Assembly: GCA_009936825.1 (NCBI GenBank)
Contig: JAACDV010000085.1
Location: forward strand, 1-16,600
DNA length: 16,600 bases
Source of the DNA: Bacteroidota bacterium
GTDB taxonomy: Bacteria > Pseudomonadota > Alphaproteobacteria > Puniceispirillales > Puniceispirillaceae
Reading direction: 5' to 3'
Shown: positions 7,980 to 14,982 of the stretch, piece by piece
Layout of the letters: each line of letters opens with the position of its first letter
How positions within the stretch are numbered: position 1 is the first letter of the stretch
Program-made: the position numbers and the translations under genes
Notes under the pieces: model-generated
What the model was told of the DNA's origin: nothing
The model's input: only the letters and a program-made list of their open reading frames with translations
Databases searched by the model: none

Positions 7980-9623
7980 TCAGTCTTGACGCTTGGCGGC
8001 TTTATGCGGAGTGCCACCAGAAATGGTGCCCCATACCCTAACATCTCGAATGGCTTGGGGATCGACGGTCAGCGGGTTATCTTCCAGAACCGCAAAATCG
8101 GCATATTTACCGGGCTCAATGCTGCCAATCAGATGGTCCATGCGAAGCGTATAAGCAGCCCCAAGCGTAACGGCGTGAAGAGCGGCTTGGGCGCTGATTC
8201 TTTCCTCCGGGCCAAGCAACGCACCGGTTCGGGTCAGCCGGTTAACGGCGCACCATGCGGTGAAAAGCGGTGCCATCGGCGTAACCGGAGCATCGGAATG
8301 AATGGCAAACGGAACCTGCTCACGCATCGCCGTGGCACAGGCATCCATCCGCCGAGCGCGGTCCGGCCCCATGGTAATCGCGGCGTGCTGATCGCCCCAG
8401 TGATAGATGTGATTGGCGAATAGATTGACGCAAACGCCAAGCTTATGCATGCGGCGGAACTGGCTGGCATCGGCCATCTGACAATGCTGAAGCGTGTGCC
8501 GGTGATCGGGGCGAAAATGCTCAAGTTGGGCAGCCTCAATCGCGTCTAGCATCACTTCTGATGCCTCATCACCGTTGGTGTGAATATGCAGGTGCAGTCC
8601 CTCCTTGTGGTAATGCAGGACTAGGGCGGTGAGTTGCTCCGGGTCCATGTTCCACAGCCCATTCGGTTTGCCATTATAATAGCCCGGCCATTTCAAGCGT
8701 CCGGTAAATCCCTGAATTGAGCCATCGGTCATCACCTTGCACAATCCGTAATGAAGCCGGTCATTATTATCTGCCATCGCGCGGCGCAATGTGGCAACAC
8801 CTTCATCAAAACCTTCGTCCAGCGTACTCATCGCTGGCATTAGTCGTAGCGCATAGCCCGGCTTCTGGCTGGCGTCGCGATAGGCTTGCAGTGATTCCTC
8901 ATTCAAGGTGGCGAATAGATCGGTTGCAGTTGTGACCCCGCAATTCACTGCGGAATCGGCGTAACGCAGCAAGGATGGAAGGCGAATGCCGCCAAAAAAC
9001 GGATTGCCGGTCTGCTTATAGGCCATATATTTGGCCGCCATTTCCATCAGCTCGCCGGTTGGTTTTCCGGCATCATCCTTCAGTACACCATAGATGTTGG
9101 TATCAGGCGAAATTCCTGCCATTTCCAGAATGACGCTGTTGACGTTTAACAAATGGCCGTTGGAATGCAGAACCATGACCGGGCGCGTTTGCGACACCTG
9201 ATCCAGATGAGTGACAGACATACGCCCGCCATCGAAATAGATCGGATCAAATCCCCATGAGAATAGCGGCGTTGTCCTGTCGGGCATTTCGGCTTCGGCG
9301 CGTTTCAAGGCGTTGACAACATCATCCAGTGTTTTCAGACCACCCCAGCGGTTGCCGTCAGGATCCCAACGGTCCTCGAAACCAACATATGGATAGTCCC
9401 AAACGCCGCCTTCCAGCGCATGCGCATGGCCTTCAACAAAGCCGGGCATCAAAACCTTATCTGCGAAATCCTCATTCAGGGTATAGGGTCCCCACCCGGC
9501 CATTTCATCCAGACCGCCTGCACCAAGAATGCGGCCATCTCTTATCGCAACATGGGTTGCACTAGGGCGGGACGCGTTCATCGTAATGATTTCGCGGGCG
9601 GCAAAGACTATGGTGTCTGACAT
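7980..9623 (-). CDS. YtcJ-like metal-dependent amidohydrolase (Amidohydro_3)
   Basis: A 547-aa amidohydrolase-superfamily enzyme (PF07969, COG1574, YtcJ-like), a TIM-barrel hydrolase of amide or related C-N bonds. An N-terminal beta-sandwich is followed by the first metal-binding motif GHAH (His66, His68). Further landmarks are MVLHSNGHLLNVNS (150-163), KVMTDGSIQGFTG (about 296-308), LHLHIHTNGD (343-352, His346/His348), LQHCQM (His380), HSDAPV with the catalytic-type Asp444, and GSIEPGKYADFAVLEDNPL near the end. ATG at 9623 has AAGGGG upstream. No signal peptide, so cytoplasmic. An inverted repeat sits just before the ribosome site. The 113-bp gap upstream may hold a separate promoter. Substrate is unknown; YtcJ-like proteins are annotated broadly. 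Confidence 0.92.
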   Translation of the reverse strand: MSDTIVFAAREIITMNASRPSATHVAIRDGRILGAGGLDEMAGWGPYTLNEDFADKVLMPGFVEGHAHALEGGVWDYPYVGFEDRWDPDGNRWGGLKTLDDVVNALKRAEAEMPDRTTPLFSWGFDPIYFDGGRMSVTHLDQVSQTRPVMVLHSNGHLLNVNSVILEMAGISPDTNIYGVLKDDAGKPTGELMEMAAKYMAYKQTGNPFFGGIRLPSLLRYADSAVNCGVTTATDLFATLNEESLQAYRDASQKPGYALRLMPAMSTLDEGFDEGVATLRRAMADNNDRLHYGLCKVMTDGSIQGFTGRLKWPGYYNGKPNGLWNMDPEQLTALVLHYHKEGLHLHIHTNGDEASEVMLDAIEAAQLEHFRPDHRHTLQHCQMADASQFRRMHKLGVCVNLFANHIYHWGDQHAAITMGPDRARRMDACATAMREQVPFAIHSDAPVTPMAPLFTAWCAVNRLTRTGALLGPEERISAQAALHAVTLGAAYTLRMDHLIGSIEPGKYADFAVLEDNPLTVDPQAIRDVRVWGTISGGTPHKAAKRQD

Positions 9624-9640
9624 TCGGCAATTCCCCTTTT

Positions 9641-9661
9641 AAAGCGTTGAGGAAACGCTTT
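9641..9661 (-). promoter_or_regulatory. Inverted repeat (8+5+8) directly upstream of the amidohydrolase ribosome site
   Basis: AAAGCGTT and AACGCTTT are perfect complements separated by five bases. On the - strand the element is immediately followed by AAAAGGGG, the ribosome site of the amidohydrolase gene. It could act as an operator for a dimeric repressor or as an mRNA hairpin controlling initiation. A T-run (9659-9662) follows it only on the + strand, where no gene ends nearby. The function is inferred. Confidence 0.45.
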
Positions 9662-9736
9662 TGCCAAGCAATGCTAACTCATGTTTGGATGGCGGCAAAG
9701 CCAAATGAGACGGGCCTTAAGTCAAAGGAAAGGGCC

Positions 9737-11002
9737 CTAACGATTGGCGTAGGTAAAATCGTCAATATTATGATTGGGGGTGCGTCCGGCGATAATGTCG
9801 GAGATGATCGCCGCGCTGCCGCAGGACATCGTCCAGCCAAGATACCCATGCCCGACATTCAGCCACAGATTATCGATCGGCGATTTGTCGATGATTGGCC
9901 GCCCACTGGGTGTCATCGGGCGCAGGCCAACCCAATATTTTGGATCGGAAAAATCGGCGCAATGTCCAAACATACGGCGTGCCTTGTCCAGTAATGGCTT
10001 AAAATCTGCTGCGGTGTAGTCGCGATCAAACCCGCGGATTTCGGCGCCCGTGGTCAGTCGCAACCGGTCCCCCATCGGACAATAGGCAACCATGTTTTCA
10101 GAATCGAGGCCGCCCATTCTAGGAGCCGCTTGTCTGTCAGTGATGGGCACGGTCAGCGAATAGCCGCGTGCCGGATAAATGGGAAGATCAATACCCAGCC
10201 GGCGCACCAGATCAGGGCTGCGCACGCCAAGACATCATACAAAATCATCGGCCGTAAAATCGCCCTTGTCGCTCTGCACCCGCACCACCTTATTTTCCTT
10301 GGTGATCAGGCGTTGGATACGCGTATTATAGTGAAATTTGACCCCCACCTTTCTGGCAGCGTCAGCCAGTGCGCGCGTGAATAGATGGGCATCTCCACTT
10401 TCATCGGTTGGCACATAAAGCGCCCCGGCGCATTGCGGCGCAATGGTGGCAAGCCCCGGATCAAGCCTAACCATCTCTTCGGTGTTTATGGCGGTGGCCG
10501 CCATTCCCTGATCGCGAAGGTGCTGCGCCCCGTTTGAGTCAGCGTCAAGGGCCGCCTTACTGCGATGGAGATACATCAGCCCGCTGGTCTTTCCGTCATA
10601 TTTAACGCCCGACTGACGGGTAATCGCATTTAGATGAAGCTGAGAAAAGCGACAAAGATCGGTCATCGCTATCGAATTTTTCTGGTGTTTGGTAGAGGTG
10701 CATTGCCCTAGAAATTGCAGCATCCACTTCCATTGGCGCCATGATGGCTGCAGCGTAATCCTAATCCCCGCATCCTTACGCCACAGCGATTTCAGCAGCA
10801 TCAAAGGTGCTTTCGGCGATGCCCATGTTGAAGAATGACCGGGGGTGACAAGGCCGGCATTGGCAAAGCTAGTCATCATCGCCGCGCCGTCTTCAGCATC
10901 AATGACCGTAACATTATGCCCATCAATGGCCAGCTTATAGGCGGTTGTCACGCCAACAACGCCAGCCCCAAGAACGATAATTTGCTTTGCCGTATCTGCC
11001 AT
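9737..11002 (-). pseudogene. DadA-like FAD-dependent D-amino-acid dehydrogenase, interrupted by an in-frame TGA
   Basis: Read through, this is 421 codons, the normal length for DadA-type enzymes, which oxidise D-amino acids or related amines to imines with FAD. The first part has the dinucleotide fold VLGAGVVGVTTAYKL (GxGxxG, Gly12/14/17) and FANAGLVTPGH. The second part has LPIYPARGYSLTVPI, GLRPMTPSGRPI and NVGHGYLGWTMSCGSA, the conserved C-terminal FAD and active-site region. Codon 256 is TGA (10235-10237), in the segment ADDFV-stop-CLGV, and both sides stay in the same frame, so one substitution separates this from an intact gene. ATG at 11002 lies 4 nt behind the RidA-family stop; an in-frame TTG at 11020 is less likely. 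A GTG at 10225 could restart translation, but the resulting 162-aa piece would lack the FAD fold. It is either a recent pseudogene or a base error. Confidence 0.85.
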
Positions 11003-11006
11003 CAGT

Positions 11007-11360
11007 TTAGCGCGCGGCAATTATGCCGATTTCAACGGTGGAGTCGGGTGTGGCCAGCCGGGGAGATTCAACACAAGCACGGCAGGGCGCATTACCACCG
11101 CCTGACCAAGCATCCCAGACAGCGTTCATTTCGGCAAAATCATCCATGCTGCACAACCAGATTGTGGCGCTCAGTGCTTTTGATTTATCGGTTCCAGCTT
11201 CAGCAAGCAGCCCGTCGATCTGGCCTAGAATGGCCTTGGTCTGATCGGCAACAGATGCGCCTGGCGCGCTAAGAGCAACCTGACCTGCCAAATAGACAGT
11301 ATCGCCATGGATGACCAACTGGCTCATCCTCTCATTGGTGTGAAAACGCTGGATGCTCAT
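11007..11360 (-). CDS. RidA/YjgF-family enamine/imine deaminase
   Basis: A 117-aa protein of the Rid family (PF01042, COG0251). ATG at 11360 is chosen because GGGAG lies about 10 nt upstream and MSIQRFHTNERMSQ is the family's usual beginning; an upstream in-frame ATG at 11399 adds 13 unlike residues. Landmarks are VYLAGQVAL, QTKAILGQIDGLLAEAGTDKS, FAEMNAVWDAW, and a C-terminal block with Arg94 and Glu110 (VEIGIIAA), matching the substrate-binding Arg and catalytic Glu of active RidA. RidA hydrolyses reactive 2-imino acids to 2-oxo acids plus ammonia. It sits 4 nt ahead of the DadA-like gene, the kind of enzyme that makes such imines. The 91-bp gap upstream holds an AT-rich stretch (about 11400-11422) that could be a promoter, though no good -35/-10 pair is seen. 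Confidence 0.9.
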   Translation of the reverse strand: MSIQRFHTNERMSQLVIHGDTVYLAGQVALSAPGASVADQTKAILGQIDGLLAEAGTDKSKALSATIWLCSMDDFAEMNAVWDAWSGGGNAPCRACVESPRLATPDSTVEIGIIAAR

Positions 11361-11451
11361 CGAATCTCTCCCAAAAAATTTAAGGCTGAATGCCTGCAAA
11401 AATATATATGATCAAGTTTAATGCAGAACACCCAATTTCGTCCAGTGAAGG

Positions 11452-12177
11452 CTAGTCATTATCGTTCAGCCCAGCTCCGGCTCCGGCTAGCCGCGATGCA
11501 CTGCTCGCGGGTGCATATGTGTGATGGGCAAATTGGGTCAGCTGTTCAACGCAGCAGGCGAAGTGATCTTCCAGCCGCGGGGGTTCTTCAAGACGGGGGT
11601 GTGCCGATTTGCCGATTACGTGGTGCGGGGTTTTGGCTAGGCGGATCTGGCAAAAGGCGGCGGCACTAAGGTTTGATATTCCTTCAGGATCAAATGGCGT
11701 CGTTTGGGACAGGTCTTTTTCCAGACTCATTTCTGCACTGGTGCCGGCCTGAAGAATAAAATGACCCTGCCTCGCCGGTGGAGCGGGCTGCAATGTCGCC
11801 ACAAAAGGCAGCAAAAGGAGGGGCATTCGCACCTGACCAAGTCCCACCACCTGATCCATCTGGTCTGGCAGCGGGGCGATCCCGTCGCTGATCACACTTC
11901 CCGTCATTAGCGGGCAAGCGGCTTCAGCCTCGCGGTGCAAAACCGAAACGCCTGATGCGGCGTATTGGTCCTGATTTTTGGAAAAGGCTGATGGAGCAGG
12001 CTTGGCCTGGCGGGTGTGCCAGCTTAGATAGCTGCAAAGCGCTGCTGCTCCAGCAAAACCATGTTCGTGAAGCCAAATAACGGCTGTGGCGGCTTCCTCA
12101 GCAAGGCCCCAGGAAAAACCGGCACCGCGCGTCGCCTTTAACGCCAATGCGCCGGTTTCGCCCAGCGACCAACTCAT
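11452..12177 (-). CDS. DUF3726-like protein of unknown function
   Basis: A 241-aa protein that I match from memory to the DUF3726 family, at both ends. The N-terminus is MSWSLGETGALALKATRGAG followed by FSWGLAEEAATAVIWL, and the C-terminus is TYAPASSASRLAGAGAGLND followed by ND. The first 50 residues look like a helical domain; the middle is rich in Pro, Ala and Gln with few charged residues and no known catalytic motif. Four Cys occur in the region that includes FACC near the end. There is no signal peptide or convincing membrane segment. The start overlaps the stop of the preceding 185-aa gene (ATGA), so the two are coupled and probably act together. The family has no assigned function that I know of. 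The family name is likely but rests on recall only. Confidence 0.7.
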   Translation of the reverse strand: MSWSLGETGALALKATRGAGFSWGLAEEAATAVIWLHEHGFAGAAALCSYLSWHTRQAKPAPSAFSKNQDQYAASGVSVLHREAEAACPLMTGSVISDGIAPLPDQMDQVVGLGQVRMPLLLLPFVATLQPAPPARQGHFILQAGTSAEMSLEKDLSQTTPFDPEGISNLSAAAFCQIRLAKTPHHVIGKSAHPRLEEPPRLEDHFACCVEQLTQFAHHTYAPASSASRLAGAGAGLNDND

Positions 12178-12731
12178 CCGCTAGCACAATCGGCACTGAG
12201 TGCCGGATAAACCATGTCATCAGGATCACAGTCAGCCAGCTCATGGGGATAAGGCGCACCCTGATACATGGTGATGCGAAGCCAGCGATCAGAACGCGGG
12301 TCAAACTTCGTTGCCCCGAAAAAGGACAGCTTACAGCGCAAAAGATCGATTGGAACCATCTCTGCAGCAATCGTGTTATCGCGAATTTCAGCGTATTCAT
12401 AGGCGTCAACCAGTTGCAGTCGCCTTGCGATGTGCCGATGCTGGGGGTGTTGTAGTAAAAACTCACCAAGCGAAGATGTTTGATCAAACGCGGCAAGGTC
12501 ACGGTGCATTCGGGCAGCATCCCGACCCGGGCTTAAGGGTTGTTCATACGGCTCCAACAGCTCTTCGAACCTTTCACCAAGGCGCGGTTCCAGCTTTTCT
12601 TCCGAGACATACCAGACGCGTGCTTGCTGGGCATCATCGTCAAAATCGATGCCCGCGGTCCAGTCATATTGCGTTAGAAGCATTTCCAGTGCCGCGCCAA
12701 CAGACCGGCGGCCATCAATGCGGTATGGCAT
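12174..12731 (-). CDS. Unrecognised 185-aa protein, coupled to DUF3726-like gene
   Basis: I do not recognise this protein. It begins MPYRIDGRRSVGAALEMLLT and contains WTAGIDFDDDAQQARVWYVS, LGERFEELLEPYEQPLSPGR, HPQHRHIARRLQLVDAYEYA, and SFFGATKFDPRSDRWLRITM followed by YQGAP. It is soluble, acidic at the ends and rich in Arg, Asp and Tyr. No nucleotide-binding, metal-binding or membrane motif is evident. It is likely a real gene: it starts 3 nt behind the stop of the upstream gene, overlaps the DUF3726-like start by ATGA, and fills the only possible coding frame in a compact operon. It may form a complex with its two neighbours; that is inference from coupling alone. Confidence 0.8.
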   Translation of the reverse strand: MPYRIDGRRSVGAALEMLLTQYDWTAGIDFDDDAQQARVWYVSEEKLEPRLGERFEELLEPYEQPLSPGRDAARMHRDLAAFDQTSSLGEFLLQHPQHRHIARRLQLVDAYEYAEIRDNTIAAEMVPIDLLRCKLSFFGATKFDPRSDRWLRITMYQGAPYPHELADCDPDDMVYPALSADCASG

Positions 12732-12734
12732 TGT

Positions 12735-13961
12735 CTAGTCAGCTGACATTGTTGCAGCCAGATCGTCAATTAACGTGCCATATGGCTCCATCATCAAGGA
12801 TACCAGCGCCTCTTGACCTTCAAGGGAAAGCTGCGCCTCGGCCCAGCGATAAAGGGTATTCCAAGGGAAATTATTCGCCGAAGTAATGTCCCTTAAGAGG
12901 GCATCAGACTTGGCAACTATCTTGTCGAAATCTTGTTGCAAAGCGGTGATTTTTTCCGTCTGGCGTTGATCGGCCACCTCCCAGTCATAGGCGTTCTGTC
13001 GGGCCCGGCGTGCCAGCTGGCAGAAATGCGCAATGGCAGTATCATCGGCGCTATCCAGTGCGCGAAGGCGGGCAAGCGCGGTCTCGCGTGCGACCATCCA
13101 TTTATGGATCAGGCGTGGGTGATTAATTAGGAAAGGTGCCATGCCAAGGCCGGTTGAATTGCCAACACCCAGTCCGCGGCTAAGGGCCGGGTCCAACTGA
13201 ACGGCCGTTTTAGGGGCGGCAACACGCGCCATATGTTCCACAAGGTCGATGGAAAAAGTACGAATGAGCCAGACAGCCAGCATCTCCGGCTGAAACGATC
13301 CGGTGAATTCAGGCCGGTCTTACCAGCCGGTGCGGTCAGCGGCGCCAAATTTGCCAGCCCCGTATACCGCTGTCGTTCGCAGCAAATACCCAACCGAAGC
13401 CAGCATATCTGCATCGGGTTGCTGGCCAGCGCTCAATCGTTCTGCCACATGAGCAAACAGGCGGACAGATTTATTGGCGCGTGACAACACCATTTCATTT
13501 CCAGAAATTCGGCCTGCTTCCTGTTTTGGTACATTTTGGGAAAGGCGGGAAATTTGGTCGTTATCAACCTCGCCATCGCACAGGGTAAAAGTGGTGTCCC
13601 ATGCCTCGGCAATAACCCGGTCCGAGCGTTGATCATCATCCAGCTCATGGGCAAAGGCGACCAGCGTGTAAGTTGATTGCGGCCCTCGTACCCGGTAAGC
13701 GGCAACACCGACGCCTTTTTTATTAATATCGAAAACCGGCCGGTCAAACTGCCAGTTCTGTGATTTCAGGCGGCGTAGCAGCACGCGCATAAAGCTCAAA
13801 CGGCTTTGATGAAATGATCCCATTCGGGCAAGGCGCATCACTTGTGATGCTGGACGAAGATCAACCATGGGAATGTTTCCGGCTGAGCTAGCAGTGCTAA
13901 TTGAGTTACCGCTTTTGGCAGAGTCGTTCAATTTCTGGGTGTTGTGTCCTGCATTATTCAT
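12735..13961 (-). pseudogene. Unrecognised 408-codon protein gene, interrupted by an in-frame TAA
   Basis: Two open stretches on the same frame, codons 1-213 and 215-408, are separated only by TAA at 13320-13322. The protein sense runs smoothly across it (YGAGKFGAADRTGW, stop, DRPEFTGSFQPEMLAVWLI), so one substitution explains the break. I do not recognise the family. The first part has RLARMGSFHQSRLSFMRVLL and RLKSQNWQFDRPVFDI. The second has ALSRGLGVGNSTGLGMAPFL followed by INHPRLIHKW, then a long charged, probably coiled helical stretch (about residues 300-365). No signal peptide is seen. The start may be ATG at 13961 or ATG at 13868; AAGG upstream and a 34-nt gap from the dipeptidase favour the first. 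A restart at ATG 13283 would yield 182 aa but has no well-placed ribosome site. Either a recent nonsense mutation or a base error. Confidence 0.75.
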
Positions 13962-13995
13962 TTCTGCTGCTCGCCTTTATTGCCGACAGGCCATC

Positions 13996-14973
13996 TTATT
14001 TCGTGGGGCTGAAATTGGCGTCAAAAAACGACAGCCAGTTCTCACCCATAATGCCAGCGACTTCGGCTTCTGCAAAGCCTTGTTGGCGTAGACCTTGGGT
14101 AAGAATACTAAAATGTCTGTTATCCTGAAACCAGTCCGGCATTGGCGGAAAACCAGCTTGCGACGCGTTGCCTTCGCCGTAATCAATTTCCTTGGTCCAG
14201 CGGCCAACGCGCATCCACTCGACAACAGAATCGGGCTGGTCCTGACATAGGTCAGTCCCGATGCCAATTTGATCTGGCCCCATCAATTCGGCGGTGCGCG
14301 CAATCATTTCGCAAAAGCTGGCAAGGGTGCAGTCGGACTTGTCTTTCAGATGGTGCGGATAAAGTGAAAATCCCAGCATGCCACCACTTTCCCCAAGGGC
14401 ACGAAGCACTGCATCAGACTTATTACGGCGCGCGGCGTGCCAGAAAGCTGGATTGGCGTGGGTAATGGCAATTGGCCGGCTGGAAACCTCAATGGCGTCC
14501 AGCGTTGATCGTTCCGCCGAATGACTCATATCAATCACCAGCCCGACGCGGTTCATTTCGGCAATCACCGCTTTGCCCATGCTGGTGATGCCGGTGTCCT
14601 CAGCCTCATAACACCCGGTCGCCAACAGGGATTGGTTGTTATAGGTCAGCTGCATAAAGCGCGCGCCAAGCGTATGGCAGATTTCAACCAGCCCGATATC
14701 ATCTTCAATCGGAGACGGATTTTGAAAGCCGAAAAAGATTGCCGTGCGACCCTCAGTGCGGGCCCGGCGCACATCATCGCCCGTTCGGCCTTGAAAAATC
14801 AACTCGGGAAAACGTTCAAACCAGCGATTCCATGCCTCAATATTGGCGACCATCTCACGGAAATTCTCGTGATAGGTGATTGTAACATGCACCGCATCGA
14901 CGCTGCCTTCACGCATTTGGCGAAAAATCTTTTCCGACCAGTTGCAATATTGAAGCGCATCAATGACGTGCAT
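13996..14973 (-). CDS. Divergent membrane-dipeptidase-like protein (peptidase M19 fold)
   Basis: A 325-aa protein matching the M19 (renal dipeptidase, PF01244, COG2355) layout. Visible landmarks are FFGFQNPSPIEDDIGLVEIC (81-99), LGARFMQLTYNNQSLLATGC (102-121), GITSMGKAVIAEMNRVGLVI followed by DMSHSAERSTLDAIE (128-162), ITHANP (170-175) and IGIGTDLCQD (237-246). His151 and His172 match the two C-terminal zinc ligands and Asp241 the conserved Asp. The N-terminal HxD pair is replaced in VIDALQYCNW (Leu7, Tyr9), and the bridging Glu of the usual EG motif is Gln84. The binuclear zinc site therefore looks incomplete. There is no signal peptide. ATG at 14973 is preceded by AGGAGA 6 nt away, overlapping the stop of the aldehyde dehydrogenase gene. 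It may hydrolyse an unusual amide with one metal, or use a different chemistry; classical dipeptidase activity is uncertain. Confidence 0.85.
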   Translation of the reverse strand: MHVIDALQYCNWSEKIFRQMREGSVDAVHVTITYHENFREMVANIEAWNRWFERFPELIFQGRTGDDVRRARTEGRTAIFFGFQNPSPIEDDIGLVEICHTLGARFMQLTYNNQSLLATGCYEAEDTGITSMGKAVIAEMNRVGLVIDMSHSAERSTLDAIEVSSRPIAITHANPAFWHAARRNKSDAVLRALGESGGMLGFSLYPHHLKDKSDCTLASFCEMIARTAELMGPDQIGIGTDLCQDQPDSVVEWMRVGRWTKEIDYGEGNASQAGFPPMPDWFQDNRHFSILTQGLRQQGFAEAEVAGIMGENWLSFFDANFSPTK

Positions 14974-14982
14974 CTTCGTCTC

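Noticed and set aside
10195..10237. Selenocysteine reading of the TGA in the DadA-like gene
   Set aside because: The only stem found downstream (GGCGTGC with GTGCGCC, two wobble pairs, 14-nt loop) lacks the features of a bacterial SECIS, and the family has no known Sec/Cys there. Kept only as a remote option.
12311..12886. + strand open frame (191 aa) across the ends of the 185-aa and 408-codon genes
   Set aside because: It spans the junction of two coupled - strand genes, has no ribosome site or family resemblance, and its composition looks like an antisense shadow.
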